Both the position numbers and the translations under genes were made by a program. A DNA stretch of 64,000 nt, taken from the NCBI RefSeq assembly GCF_000797495.1, contig NZ_JTGN01000007.1, forward strand, positions 161,654-225,653. The letters run 5' to 3'. The notes under the pieces were generated by a model. It was given only the letters and a program-made list of their open reading frames with translations. It was not told where the DNA came from and did not search any database. The stretch comes from Robinsoniella peoriensis (GTDB lineage Bacteria > Bacillota > Clostridia > Lachnospirales > Lachnospiraceae). Positions 18,839 to 28,341 of the stretch are shown here, in pieces (position 1 is the stretch's first letter; the number at the start of each line of letters is the position of its first letter).

Positions 18839-21085
18839 ATGGAAAATATACAGGAACAGATAATTAGAACAGAGTATTCGGATGTAATGCAGAAATCTTA
18901 CATCGATTATGCAATGAGTGTTATTATAGCCAGAGCGATTCCCGATGTGAGGGACGGCTTAAAGCCGGTTCAGAGAAGAACGCTTTATGATATGTATGAA
19001 CTGGGAATTAAGTATGACCGTCCTTATCGTAAATGTGCCCGTATTGTGGGGGATACCATGGGTAAATATCATCCGCATGGTGACAGTTCTATTTATGAAT
19101 CCCTGGTGGTAATGGCACAGGAATTTAAAAAAGGCCTTCCTTTAGTAGACGGACATGGTAATTTTGGTTCAATTGAAGGGGATGGAGCGGCGGCAATGCG
19201 TTATACGGAAGCAAGGCTGCAGAAAATTACCCAGGAAGCTTACTTAAATGATCTGGATAAAGATGTCGTGGATTTTATTCCAAACTTCGATGGTACAGAA
19301 AAAGAGCCGGCTGTATTGCCGGTACGTCTGCCAAATCTTCTGGTAAATGGTGCGGAAGGTATTGCGGTAGGTATGGTAACCAGTATCCCGCCCCACAATC
19401 TGGGAGAGGTGATCGATGCGGTAAAGGCAACGATTAAAAATAATAAAATCACAACGGAAGAGTTAATGCAGTATGTACAGGGACCGGATTTCCCAACAGG
19501 CGGCATCGTCGTGAATAAAGATGATCTTCTTCAAATATATAAGACTGGTGCAGGTAAGATTAAGCTCAGAGGAAAAGTAGCGTTTGAACCTGGGAAAAAC
19601 GGAAAAGACCGTCTTGTAATTACCGAGATTCCCTATACCATGATGGGTGCCAATATCGGGAAGTTCCTAAATGATGTGGCAACCCTGGTGGAGACAAAAA
19701 AAACCAATGACATCGTGGATATATCCAACCAGTCATCCAAAGACGGTATCCGTATTGTTTTGGAACTGCGTAAAAATGCAGATCATGAAAACCTTGTGAA
19801 CATGCTTTACAAAAAAACACGTCTGGAAGATACTTTTGGTGTAAATATGCTTTCGGTGGCGCAAGGTAAGCCGGAAACTCTGGGTATCAAAGCAATTATT
19901 GAATATCACATTGATTTCCAGTTTGAACTTGCCACCAGGAAATATAAAACACTTCTTGCAAAAGAATTAAATAAGAAAGAAATCCAGGAAGGATTAATCA
20001 AAGCCTGTGATGTTATTGATTTAATTATTGAAATCTTAAGAGGCAGCAAAAACCAGAAGCAGGTAAAAGAATGCCTGATTAATGGTGTGACAGAAGGAAT
20101 CAAATTCAAATCTGCAGCTTCCAAAAAGGCGGCCGCGTCTTTGAATTTTACGGAAGCCCAGGCAACTGCCATTTTAGAGATGCGTTTATATAAGCTGATA
20201 GGGCTTGAAATTGAAGCACTGCAAAAAGAACACGAGGCAACTCTTAAGAATATCGCTTCTTATGAGGATATTTTAAATAATTATAAATCCATGGCGAAAG
20301 TGATAATTAAGGAACTGGATGCCATCAAAAAAGAATATGCCAGACCGCGAAGAACAGCCATCGAAAACGCTGCAGAAGCTGTTTATGAAGAAAAGAAAAT
20401 AGAAGAGATGGAAGTGATCTTTCTTATGGACCGGTTCGGATATGCAAAAACAATTGATGTGACTGCATATGACCGGAATAAGGAAGCTGCGGACAGTGAA
20501 AATAAATATGTCCTTTCCTGTATGAATACGGATAAGATCTGTATTTTTACAGATACCGGGAAGCAGCATCTGATCAAAGTAATGGATGTGCCTTACGGAA
20601 AGTTTAGGGATAAGGGCAAGCCGATTGACAATCTTTGTAACTACAGCAGCAGTGAAGAACAGATCGTACTGGTGGAAACCCTGGCTAAGGTGAAAATGTC
20701 GGTTCTGATATTTACCACGAAAACAGGAATGATCAAAAAAGTGGAAGGAACAGAATTTGATGTGGCAAAGAGAACCATTGCCGCAACGAAGCTGGCGGAA
20801 GAAGACCAGGTGGTATCTGTCACCTGCCTTGGAGACAGCGGGCAGATCGTACTGCAGACAGATCAGGGCATTTTCCTGAGATTTTTATTAGAAGAAGTTC
20901 CGCAGAAGAAAAAAGGCGCTGTTGGCGTGCGGGGGATCCGTTTGTCTGAAAATGATTTCATCCAGGAAGTTTACTATCTGTCATCACAGGATGACACTAC
21001 GATTCTATATAAAGATAAGGAAGTACAGTTGAGTAAACTCCGCCTTGGCAAACGTGATACCAAGGGAACAAAAATCAGAGTATAG
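18839..21085 (+). CDS. parC: DNA topoisomerase IV subunit A (GyrA/ParC family)
   Basis: A 748-residue breakage-reunion subunit, 44 bases after parE with the ribosome site GAAGGAG. The active-site Tyr122 lies in MRYTEARL. The quinolone region reads YHPHGDSSIYESLV, with Ser where sensitive enzymes have it. GAMIG-type DNA gate segments (PTGGIVVNKDDL) and a long coiled-coil stalk follow. In the C-terminal beta-pinwheel I find no QRRGGKG-like GyrA box, which supports topoisomerase IV (decatenation) over gyrase. Its length is close to clostridial ParC. Confidence 0.88.
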   Translation: MENIQEQIIRTEYSDVMQKSYIDYAMSVIIARAIPDVRDGLKPVQRRTLYDMYELGIKYDRPYRKCARIVGDTMGKYHPHGDSSIYESLVVMAQEFKKGLPLVDGHGNFGSIEGDGAAAMRYTEARLQKITQEAYLNDLDKDVVDFIPNFDGTEKEPAVLPVRLPNLLVNGAEGIAVGMVTSIPPHNLGEVIDAVKATIKNNKITTEELMQYVQGPDFPTGGIVVNKDDLLQIYKTGAGKIKLRGKVAFEPGKNGKDRLVITEIPYTMMGANIGKFLNDVATLVETKKTNDIVDISNQSSKDGIRIVLELRKNADHENLVNMLYKKTRLEDTFGVNMLSVAQGKPETLGIKAIIEYHIDFQFELATRKYKTLLAKELNKKEIQEGLIKACDVIDLIIEILRGSKNQKQVKECLINGVTEGIKFKSAASKKAAASLNFTEAQATAILEMRLYKLIGLEIEALQKEHEATLKNIASYEDILNNYKSMAKVIIKELDAIKKEYARPRRTAIENAAEAVYEEKKIEEMEVIFLMDRFGYAKTIDVTAYDRNKEAADSENKYVLSCMNTDKICIFTDTGKQHLIKVMDVPYGKFRDKGKPIDNLCNYSSSEEQIVLVETLAKVKMSVLIFTTKTGMIKKVEGTEFDVAKRTIAATKLAEEDQVVSVTCLGDSGQIVLQTDQGIFLRFLLEEVPQKKKGAVGVRGIRLSENDFIQEVYYLSSQDDTTILYKDKEVQLSKLRLGKRDTKGTKIRV

Positions 21086-21186
21086 TCCGTGAAAATCCAA
21101 TAACCGTCCGTGCAGTCTCCGTAAATACGCAAAGGCGGACAGCCTCAGTGAAACCGGGCTTCAGGTAGTTTCTCCCAAATTGGGGG

Positions 21187-21215
21187 TTGCAATTTACAAT
21201 TCACGGTGCTATAAT
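21187..21215 (+). promoter_or_regulatory. Strong promoter of the rimP-nusA-infB operon
   Basis: TTGCAA at 21187-21192 and a perfect TATAAT at 21210-21215 are 17 bases apart. Transcripts would start near 21222 and include the 21245-21268 hairpin. Confidence 0.75.
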
Positions 21216-21244
21216 GAACAAGATGATGAATAAATTACTAGAGT

Positions 21245-21268
21245 ATGAGTGGGCGAAAGTCCACTCAT
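21245..21268 (+). promoter_or_regulatory. GAAA-tetraloop hairpin in the rimP leader
   Basis: ATGAGTGGGC and GTCCACTCAT pair over ten positions (one G-U) around a GAAA tetraloop, followed by CTTTATTGTG. A stem at this place is common in front of rimP operons; with its weak T run it may act as an attenuator or a stabilising 5' end. Position and fold are seen, function inferred. Confidence 0.5.
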
Positions 21269-21299
21269 CTTTATTGTGTAGAACAGAAAGGCGATGCAG

Positions 21300-21767
21300 A
21301 TGACGAAAAAAGAAATCTATGAGCAGAAAACAGAAGAAATCCTCTTATCAATTGTAAAGGAGCATGCATTTGAACTGGTTGATGTGGAATATGTGAAGGA
21401 GGGTGGAAGCTGGTACCTGCGTGCATATATCGACAAAGAAGGCGGAATCGCAATTGATGACTGTGAAGTAGTGAGCCGCGCATTAAGTGAAATTTTAGAC
21501 CAGAAGGATTTTATTGAAGATGCTTATATCCTGGAAGTGAGTTCTCCCGGACTAGGAAGGCCGCTTAAGAAGGAGAAAGATTTCGTACGAAGTATGGGTG
21601 AAGAAGTAGAAATCCGTACTTATCGTGCTTTTAATAAACAGAAAGAATTCGTCGGAATCTTATGTGCCTATGATAAAGAGAGCGTAACTATTGAATTAGA
21701 AGACAAAGAAGAAATGAAGTTTGAGAAATCGGATATTGCGCTGATCAGGCTGGCGTTCGATTTCTAA
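21300..21767 (+). CDS. rimP: Ribosome maturation factor RimP
   Basis: A 155-residue protein needed for late assembly of the 30S subunit. I use the ATG at 21300 (MTKKEIYEQK) because the ATG at 21294 is only two bases from the AAAGG ribosome site. Family features are the N-terminal alpha/beta domain with ELVDVEYVKEGGSWYLRAYI and IDDCEVVSRALSEILDQ, the SSPGLGRPLK signature, and a C-terminal SH3-like barrel (YDKESVTIELEDKEEMKFE... IALIRLAFDF). It is first in the classical rimP-nusA-ylxR-ylxQ-infB-rbfA operon. Confidence 0.95.
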   Translation: MTKKEIYEQKTEEILLSIVKEHAFELVDVEYVKEGGSWYLRAYIDKEGGIAIDDCEVVSRALSEILDQKDFIEDAYILEVSSPGLGRPLKKEKDFVRSMGEEVEIRTYRAFNKQKEFVGILCAYDKESVTIELEDKEEMKFEKSDIALIRLAFDF

Positions 21768-21788
21768 TCAAGGAGGAAAAGTATAATC

Positions 21789-23084
21789 ATGAATAACGAA
21801 TTGTTAGAAGCGCTGAATATTCTGGAAAAGGAGAAGAACATCAGCAAGGATACATTGCTGGAGGCAATTGAACAGTCACTGATTCAGGCTTGCAAGAATC
21901 ACTTTGGAAAAGCAGACAACGTTAAAGTCTCAATTAATCCGGATACTTGTGAATATCATGTATTTATGGAAAAGACAGTGGTGGAAAAAGTAGAAGACAG
22001 CGTTATGGAGATCAGCCTTGTTAATGCGATGCTGATCGATTCCAAGTATGATGTGGGTGATATCGTTAATGTGGAAGTGAAATCCAAAGAGTTTGGACGT
22101 ATTGCCACACAGAATGCGAAGAACGTTATTTTACAGAAAATCCGTGAAGAAGAGCGTAAAGTACTCTTTAATCAGTACTACGGCAAAGAAAAAGATGTTG
22201 TTACCGGTATTGTTCAAAGATATCTTGGCAAGAATGTAAGTATCAATATGGGCAAGGTAGACGCAATCTTAAATGAAAATGAAATGGTAAAAGGTGAAAT
22301 CTTCAAACCTACAGAACGTATTAAAGTATATGTACTGGAAGTAAAAGATACACCCAAGGGACCAAAAATTCTGGTTTCCAGAACACATCCGGAACTGGTG
22401 AAACGTCTTTTCGAATCTGAAGTAACCGAAGTTAAGGATGGAACAGTAGAGATCAAAAGCATCGCAAGAGAAGCAGGAAGCAGAACGAAGATAGCAGTAT
22501 GGTCAAACAACTCTGATGTAGATCCGGTTGGCGCATGTGTCGGCTTAAACGGTGCAAGGGTTAACACTATTGTTAATGAACTCAGAGGCGAGAAGATCGA
22601 TATCATCAACTGGGATGAGAATCCTGCAATACTTATTGAAAACGCCTTAAGTCCTGCAAAAGTAATCTCAGTTATCGCAGATAATGATGAGAAAACGGCT
22701 AAGGTTGTGGTTCCAGATTATCAGTTGTCACTGGCAATCGGTAAAGAGGGACAGAACGCAAGACTGGCAGCAAGGCTTACTGGATTTAAGATAGATATCA
22801 AGAGTGAAACCCAGGCAAGAGAATCCGGTGACTTCTATGATGATCCTTATGAAGAAGATATTTTCGAAGAGGAAGCAGAAGAAGGATTCTTTGAAGAAGA
22901 AAATTATAATGAGACGGCAGATGAGCAGGAATCATTTGCACAGAACATTATGGAAGACCAGGAAGCATATACAGAAGATGAATTATTTCACGAAGATGAA
23001 CTGATGGAAGAAGACGGTTTTGATGAGGATATTCTTGAAGAAGAAGCTTCTCTGGAAGGCAGTCCGGATCCGGAAGATAAGTAA
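21789..23084 (+). CDS. nusA: Transcription termination/antitermination factor NusA
   Basis: A 431-residue RNA polymerase-associated factor acting in pausing, termination and antitermination. Domains: N-terminal RNA polymerase-binding domain (1-125, starting NNELLEALNILEKEKNISKD), S1 domain (about 135-200, VVTGIVQRYLGKNVSINMG), and two KH domains (about 205-345, with DPVGACVGLNGARVNTIVNE and LAIGKEGQNARLAARLTG). The last ~90 residues are an extended tail with nearly half Asp/Glu, longer than in Bacillus NusA and without the AR repeats of the enterobacterial protein. Ribosome site AAGGAGG. Confidence 0.97.
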   Translation: MNNELLEALNILEKEKNISKDTLLEAIEQSLIQACKNHFGKADNVKVSINPDTCEYHVFMEKTVVEKVEDSVMEISLVNAMLIDSKYDVGDIVNVEVKSKEFGRIATQNAKNVILQKIREEERKVLFNQYYGKEKDVVTGIVQRYLGKNVSINMGKVDAILNENEMVKGEIFKPTERIKVYVLEVKDTPKGPKILVSRTHPELVKRLFESEVTEVKDGTVEIKSIAREAGSRTKIAVWSNNSDVDPVGACVGLNGARVNTIVNELRGEKIDIINWDENPAILIENALSPAKVISVIADNDEKTAKVVVPDYQLSLAIGKEGQNARLAARLTGFKIDIKSETQARESGDFYDDPYEEDIFEEEAEEGFFEEENYNETADEQESFAQNIMEDQEAYTEDELFHEDELMEEDGFDEDILEEEASLEGSPDPEDK

Positions 23085-23099
23085 TCGAAGGAGTACAGT

Positions 23100-23378
23100 A
23101 TGAGCCAGGTTAAAAAAGCACCTATGCGAAAATGCATCGGATGCCAGGAAATGAAAAACAAAAAAGAAATGATGAGAGTCCTCAAAACACCGGAAGACGA
23201 ACTTGTCATTGATACGACCGGTAAAAAAAATGGTAGAGGCGCATATCTGTGCTTTTCAAAAGAATGTTTTGAAAAGGCAGTGAAAAGCAAAGGGCTGGAG
23301 CGTTCATTAAAAATGAGTATCCCCCCATCTGTATATGAAGGTTTAAAAAAGGAGATAGAGCATATTGAAACAAAATAA
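23100..23378 (+). CDS. ylxR: YlxR family RNA-binding protein (DUF448)
   Basis: A 92-residue small basic protein. It shows the family signature: PMRKCIGCQE at the start, MMRVLKTP, a Lys/Arg-rich turn and GRGAYLCFSKECF. The family is conserved between nusA and infB, and proteins of this kind bind nucleic acid or RNase P. It overlaps the next gene by 14 bases. Confidence 0.93.
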   Translation: MSQVKKAPMRKCIGCQEMKNKKEMMRVLKTPEDELVIDTTGKKNGRGAYLCFSKECFEKAVKSKGLERSLKMSIPPSVYEGLKKEIEHIETK

Positions 23379-23676
23379 AATTCTGTCTCTCATTGGTTTG
23401 GCAATGAAAGCCGGCAAAGTTGTAAGCGGCGAATTCTCGACGGAGAAAGCAGTAAAAACAGGGCAGGCATGTCTTGTAATTATCTCCGAAGAAGCCTCCG
23501 ATAATACCAGAAAAAAATTTCAGAATATGTGTACGTACTATGAAGTGCCGATTTATTTTTATGGAACGAAGATTGATCTGGGTATCGCCATTGGAAAGGA
23601 GTTTCGGGCATCTTTAGCAGTGACCGACCAGGGGTTATCTACTGCCATAGAAAAGCAGCTTAGTAACAGTAATTAA
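23365..23676 (+). CDS. ylxQ: L7Ae/L30e-family ribosomal-like protein (YlxQ)
   Basis: A 103-residue protein starting at TTG 23365, ten bases after GGAG; the alternative ATG starts would remove the conserved [20 protein letters not shown] region. The pattern [21 protein letters not shown] and [19 protein letters not shown] is typical of L7Ae-type kink-turn RNA-binding proteins. The start overlaps the end of ylxR, which suggests translational coupling. Confidence 0.92.
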   Translation: MKQNKILSLIGLAMKAGKVVSGEFSTEKAVKTGQACLVIISEEASDNTRKKFQNMCTYYEVPIYFYGTKIDLGIAIGKEFRASLAVTDQGLSTAIEKQLSNSN

Positions 23677-23689
23677 CGGAGGTAGTAAT

Positions 23690-26600
23690 ATGTCAAAATT
23701 GAGAGTGCATGAGTTAGCAAAAGAATTAGGGAAACAAAATAAAGAAGTCATGAATTATCTTACAGAGAAAGGAATAACGGTAAAGAGCCATATGAGTACA
23801 ATAGAGGAAGGTATGGTGGATGACATCCGTAAAAATATCGGAAAAGGCACTGCTAAACCTGCAACGGGAGCAGGGGAAGTAAAGGCACAGGAAGCATCCA
23901 CATCTACAAAACCGGAAAGTAAAGAACAATCCACAGGAGAACCGGTAAAGAAAAAAAATATATCACAGGTATTCCGTCCGCAGAACAGCCGTACCGGAAT
24001 GCAGCAGCGCCCGGGTCAGCAGCGTTCACAGGGACAGGCAAGAAGACCTCAGGGAAATACAGGTGCAGTACAGCATCCACAGAGCCAGCAGACAGTGAAG
24101 CCACAGGAAAACCCGGAAGTTAGGGCGCAGTCAGCAGCTCCGGTAAAACCACAGGTTCAGCCGGCAGCCGGAAGTGATGTACAGGCAAAACCTGTTTCCG
24201 TACAGCCGACGGCAGCTCCGGTACAGCATACAAGTGCAAAAGAACCGCAGACAGCGGCACCGGTTACCCCAAACAGCAGACCACAGGAAACGGAACAAAG
24301 AACTTATAACAATCAGGGTGGCCAGAGACCTTATAATAATCAAAACAGCCAGGGCGGCCAGAGACCTTATAATAATCAAAACAGTCAGGGTGGTCAGAGA
24401 ACCTATAATAATCAGGGCAGCCAGGGTGGTCAGAGACCTTATAATAATCAGAACAGCCAGGGTGGCCAGAGACCTTATAATAACCAGAACAGCCAGGGCG
24501 GTCAGGGTGGCCAGAGACCATACAATAACCAGAACAGCCAGGGCGGTCAGGGTGGCCAGAGACCATACAATAACCAGAACAGCCAGGGCAGTCAAGGCGG
24601 CCAAAGACCTTATAATAACAACGGCGGTCAGGGTGGTCAGAGACCTTATAACAACCAGGGCGGTCAGGGTGGTCAGAGACCTTATAATAGTCAGGGCGGT
24701 CAAGGCGGCCAAAGACCTTATAATAACAACGGCGGTCAGGGAGGCCAGAGACCTTATAATAGCCAGGGCGGTCAGGGCGGCCAGAGACCTTATAATAGCC
24801 AGGGCGGTCAAGGCGGCCAAAGACCTTATAATAACAACGGCGGTCAGGGTGGTCAGAGACCTTATAATAACAACGGCGGTCAGGGAGGCCAGAGACCTTA
24901 TAATAACAACGGCGGTCAAGGCGGCCAGAGACCTTATAATAACCAGGGCGGCCAGAGACCATACAATAATGGACAGCGTTCACAGGGACAGGGATCTTAT
25001 GGTGCAGCTTCAAGTGCTCCAAAATCAGATCTGGCTAAACCGGTTACAAAAGAGTCCAGAATCAGAGCAGATAAATTTAACAAAACAGATAAATTTGTAA
25101 AAGAAACCAAAGGTAACCGTCCAAATCAGAAGAATAGTAATTTCAAGGGTGGGAAAGCTATTAGCAAGACTGCTAAACCAGTTAAGCCGATGTCTCAGCC
25201 AGTAGAAAAGAAGGAAGATGAAATCAAGACAATTATCTTACCGGATATTTTGACAATTAAAGAACTTGCAGATAAGATGAAAATCCAGGCTGCTGTTATT
25301 GTTAAAAAATTATTCCTTCAGGGAACAATGGTTACGGTAAATCATGAAATCGATTATGATACTGCAGAAGAGATTGCATTGGAATACAACTGTATTGCAG
25401 AGCATGAAGTAAAAGTAGATGTTATCGCAGAACTCTTAAAAGAAGATGACGATGATGATACAACATTAGTAGCAAGACCTCCGGTAGTATGTGTTATGGG
25501 TCATGTTGACCATGGTAAAACATCCCTTTTGGATGCCATCCGTAATACACATGTTATTGCAAAAGAAGCCGGTGGAATCACACAGCATATCGGTGCTTAT
25601 GTGGTAAATATTGATGGACAGAAAATTACATTCCTGGATACACCGGGACATGAAGCGTTTACAGCTATGCGTATGCGTGGAGCGAACTCTACAGATATTG
25701 CCATTCTGGTAGTAGCTGCAGATGATGGTGTTATGCCGCAGACAATTGAAGCAATCAACCATGCGAAAGCCGCTGGAATTGAGATTATCGTTGCCATCAA
25801 TAAAATTGATAAGCCAAGTGCCAATATTGAAAGAGTAAAACAGGAATTATCAGAATATGAACTGATTCCGGAAGACTGGGGCGGAAGTACGATATTTGTA
25901 CCGGTTTCAGCACACACACAGGAAGGTATTGAGCAATTGCTCGAGATGATTATTTTAACAGCAGAAGTTGCAGAGTTAAAAGCAAATCCAAAGAGAAAAG
26001 CCAGAGGTCTTGTGATCGAGGCAGAGTTAGATAAGGGAAAAGGACCGGTAGCGACAGTTCTGGTTCAAAAAGGAACATTAAGAGTAGGTGATCCGATAGC
26101 AGCAGGTTCCTGTTATGGTAAAGTACGTGCTATGATGGATGACAAGGGAAGAAGAGTAAAAGAAGCAGGCCCTTCTACTCCTGTTGAAATTTTAGGTTTA
26201 AGCGACGTACCAAACGCAGGCGAGATATTTGTTGCAACTGACAGCGATAAGGAAGCAAGAAGCTTTGCAGAAACCTTTATCAGCCAGGGTCGTGAAAAAC
26301 TGCTGGAAGATACGAAAGCAAAAATGTCCCTGGATGATCTCTTCACACAGATTAAAGCCGGTAATCTGAAAGAATTCGGAATTATCGTCAAGGCCGATGT
26401 ACAGGGTAGTGTAGAAGCGGTAAAACAGAGTCTGTTAAAACTTTCCAATGAAGAAGTAGTCGTTAAGATTATTCACGGCGGAGTTGGTGCTATCAATGAA
26501 TCTGACGTTATACTGGCCTCTGCATCCAACGCAATTATTATTGGATTTAATGTCCGTCCCGATGCAACGGCAAAACTTACCGCAGAACGCGAAGGGGTAA

Positions 26601-26974
26601 ATGTAAATTTATACCGTGTCATTTATGATGCAATCGCAGATGTGGAAGCAGCAATGAAGGGAATGTTAGATCCTGTATTTGAAGAAAAGGTACTGGGTCA
26701 TGCAGAAGTACGCCAGACATTCAAAGCATCCGGAATTGGTACAATAGCAGGTTCTTATGTTCTGGACGGTATATTCCAGAGAGGCTGTTCCGTGCGTATT
26801 ACCAGAGAAGGAAAACAGATTTTTGAAGGACCGCTTGCATCACTGAAACGATTTAAAGATGACGTAAAAGAAGTTAAATCAGGTTATGAATGTGGTCTGG
26901 TATTTGAAAAATTCAATGACGTGCAAGAGTTTGACCAGGTTGAAGCATACACAATGGTTGAGGTTCCACGTTAA
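23690..26974 (+). CDS. infB: Translation initiation factor IF-2 with a large QG(N)-repeat arm
   Basis: A 1094-residue IF-2, larger than the usual 700-900 residues in Firmicutes. Order: first IF2_N helix-turn domain (1-50, [21 protein letters not shown]), a Lys/Gln/Pro-rich linker, a repeat arm at 203-428 with about 19 copies of a QRPYNN core, a basic linker, a second IF2_N (about 520-570), then the GTPase core: GHVDHGKTS (about 603), [22 protein letters not shown], followed by the beta-barrel domains and the fMet-tRNA-binding C2 domain. The GTPase half is complete and conserved, so the protein should be functional. The arm lies where IF-2 is known to vary. Confidence 0.97.
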   Translation: MSKLRVHELAKELGKQNKEVMNYLTEKGITVKSHMSTIEEGMVDDIRKNIGKGTAKPATGAGEVKAQEASTSTKPESKEQSTGEPVKKKNISQVFRPQNSRTGMQQRPGQQRSQGQARRPQGNTGAVQHPQSQQTVKPQENPEVRAQSAAPVKPQVQPAAGSDVQAKPVSVQPTAAPVQHTSAKEPQTAAPVTPNSRPQETEQRTYNNQGGQRPYNNQNSQGGQRPYNNQNSQGGQRTYNNQGSQGGQRPYNNQNSQGGQRPYNNQNSQGGQGGQRPYNNQNSQGGQGGQRPYNNQNSQGSQGGQRPYNNNGGQGGQRPYNNQGGQGGQRPYNSQGGQGGQRPYNNNGGQGGQRPYNSQGGQGGQRPYNSQGGQGGQRPYNNNGGQGGQRPYNNNGGQGGQRPYNNNGGQGGQRPYNNQGGQRPYNNGQRSQGQGSYGAASSAPKSDLAKPVTKESRIRADKFNKTDKFVKETKGNRPNQKNSNFKGGKAISKTAKPVKPMSQPVEKKEDEIKTIILPDILTIKELADKMKIQAAVIVKKLFLQGTMVTVNHEIDYDTAEEIALEYNCIAEHEVKVDVIAELLKEDDDDDTTLVARPPVVCVMGHVDHGKTSLLDAIRNTHVIAKEAGGITQHIGAYVVNIDGQKITFLDTPGHEAFTAMRMRGANSTDIAILVVAADDGVMPQTIEAINHAKAAGIEIIVAINKIDKPSANIERVKQELSEYELIPEDWGGSTIFVPVSAHTQEGIEQLLEMIILTAEVAELKANPKRKARGLVIEAELDKGKGPVATVLVQKGTLRVGDPIAAGSCYGKVRAMMDDKGRRVKEAGPSTPVEILGLSDVPNAGEIFVATDSDKEARSFAETFISQGREKLLEDTKAKMSLDDLFTQIKAGNLKEFGIIVKADVQGSVEAVKQSLLKLSNEEVVVKIIHGGVGAINESDVILASASNAIIIGFNVRPDATAKLTAEREGVNVNLYRVIYDAIADVEAAMKGMLDPVFEEKVLGHAEVRQTFKASGIGTIAGSYVLDGIFQRGCSVRITREGKQIFEGPLASLKRFKDDVKEVKSGYECGLVFEKFNDVQEFDQVEAYTMVEVPR
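24296..24975 (+). repeat. In-frame tandem repeats encoding the QRPYNN/GGQ arm of IF-2
   Basis: About 19 imperfect units of 27-45 bases, most often 36 ([12 protein letters not shown] or [12 protein letters not shown]). All changes keep the reading frame, and unit lengths step by multiples of nine, as expected from slippage or unequal crossover. Early units are of QNSQ type and late units of NNGG type, so the array grew in blocks. Confidence 0.95.
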
Positions 26975-26993
26975 GTAGAACGGAGTTTTATAT

Positions 26994-27380
26994 ATGAGAA
27001 AAAACAGTATTAAAAATACACGTGTCAATGCAGAAGTCCAGCACGAGCTGTCTAATATAATCCGGGGTGAAATAAAAGATCCCAGGATTAATCCGCTGAC
27101 TTCCGTGGTTGCCGTAGAAGTAGCACCGGATTTAAAAAGCTGTAAAGCGTATATCAGTGTTCTGGGTGATGAAAAATCCCAGGCAGATACGCTGGCAGGA
27201 TTAAAAAGTGCAGAGGGTTATATCCGCAGGCAGCTTGCCAGAACGATTAATCTTCGTAATACGCCAGAGGTTCGCTTTATCTTAGACCAGTCAATTGAAT
27301 ACGGTGTGAATATGTCGAAACTTATTGACGATGTCAACAAAGATATCAAAGAGACAGAAAAGGATGATGAGAATGAATAA
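26994..27380 (+). CDS. rbfA: Ribosome-binding factor A
   Basis: A 128-residue cold-shock/30S maturation factor with a single KH-like domain. Seen: NTRVNAEVQHELSNIIRGEIKDPR, LTSVVAVEVAPDLKSCKAYISVLG, and the end LRNTPEVRFILDQSIEYGVNMSKLID. It follows infB by 19 bases and overlaps the start of the DHH gene. Confidence 0.95.
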   Translation: MRKNSIKNTRVNAEVQHELSNIIRGEIKDPRINPLTSVVAVEVAPDLKSCKAYISVLGDEKSQADTLAGLKSAEGYIRRQLARTINLRNTPEVRFILDQSIEYGVNMSKLIDDVNKDIKETEKDDENE

Positions 27381-28341
27381 CATAGCATCTGAACTGAATC
27401 ATGTGAAAACGGTAGCTATCGCCGGCCACATCAGGCCGGACGGTGACTGCGTGGGTTCCAGCATGGGAATGTATCTCTATTTAAAGAAAAACTTCCCGCA
27501 ACTTACAGATGTAGATGTGTATTTAGAAAAGATTCCTGACTCTTACCGCTTTCTTCAGGGAACAGATGAGATTCACCATACTTGTGATAAGGAAATGGAA
27601 TATGATCTGTTCATTTCCCTGGACTGCGGAGATAAGGAACGTTTGGGCGAAGCTGCAAAATATTTTGAAACAGCAAAACGCAGGATGTGCATTGACCACC
27701 ATATCAGCAATTCAGGATTTGCAGATGTGGATTATATTGTCCCGGAAGCAAGTTCCACTTCAGAACTGGTTTATGATGTGCTGGACAAAGATAAGATTAC
27801 AAAAGAAATAGCAGAAGCACTCTATATGGGAATTGCACATGATACGGGAGTATTTCAGTATAGCTGTACTTCAGCGAAAACCATGCGGGCAGCTGCAGAT
27901 CTGATGGAAAAAGGAATTGATTTTTCCGGTATTTTAGATGATACGTATTATAAAAAATCATATGTTCAGAATCAGATACTCGGAAGAGCGCTCTTAGAGA
28001 GCATTATGGTTCTGGACGGACAGTGCATTATCAGTGCTATCCATCAGAAAGATATGGTTTTTTATGGAGTGGAACCAAAAGATCTGGATGGTATCGTAAG
28101 CCAGCTTCGCAATACAAAAGGTGTTGAAGTGGCAATCTTTATCTATGAGACGGGCAGCCAGGAATTTAAGGTGAGTATGCGCTCTAATGGTATTGTAGAT
28201 GTAAGTAAAATCGGTGCATATTTCGGTGGTGGCGGTCATGTACGTGCTGCAGGCTGTACGCTGCAGGGAACGATGCATGATGTGCTTAATAATTTAACAA
28301 AACATATAGAAAAGCAGCTGTTACAGGAGAAAGAATCGTGA
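27373..28341 (+). CDS. nrnA: DHH-family oligoribonuclease / pAp phosphatase (NrnA type)
   Basis: A 322-residue DHH/DHHA1 phosphoesterase that in this family degrades 2-5-base RNA fragments and 3'-phosphoadenosine-5'-phosphate. Motifs: AIAGHIRPDGDCVGSSMG, SLDCGDKERLG, the name-giving IDHHISNSGFADVDY and the DHHA1 end FGGGGHVRAAGC. I use the ATG at 27373 (MNNIASELN), nine bases after AAAGG; two other ATGs sit at 27364 and 27367. It overlaps rbfA by eight bases and truB by four. Confidence 0.93.
   Translation: MNNIASELNHVKTVAIAGHIRPDGDCVGSSMGMYLYLKKNFPQLTDVDVYLEKIPDSYRFLQGTDEIHHTCDKEMEYDLFISLDCGDKERLGEAAKYFETAKRRMCIDHHISNSGFADVDYIVPEASSTSELVYDVLDKDKITKEIAEALYMGIAHDTGVFQYSCTSAKTMRAAADLMEKGIDFSGILDDTYYKKSYVQNQILGRALLESIMVLDGQCIISAIHQKDMVFYGVEPKDLDGIVSQLRNTKGVEVAIFIYETGSQEFKVSMRSNGIVDVSKIGAYFGGGGHVRAAGCTLQGTMHDVLNNLTKHIEKQLLQEKES

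Noticed and set aside
16869..21085. Calling the pair gyrB-gyrA
   Set aside because: No GyrA box is visible in the second protein and the locus is not the replication-origin region, so topoisomerase IV fits better; not fully certain.
24296..24975. CRISPR-like array
   Set aside because: Units are contiguous, in frame, and lack unique spacers; they code for the IF-2 arm.
24131..25100. Long open frames on the opposite strand and in another frame across the infB repeats
   Set aside because: They have the same 36-base period as the IF-2 arm and no ribosome site; they arise because the repeat lacks stop codons in several frames.
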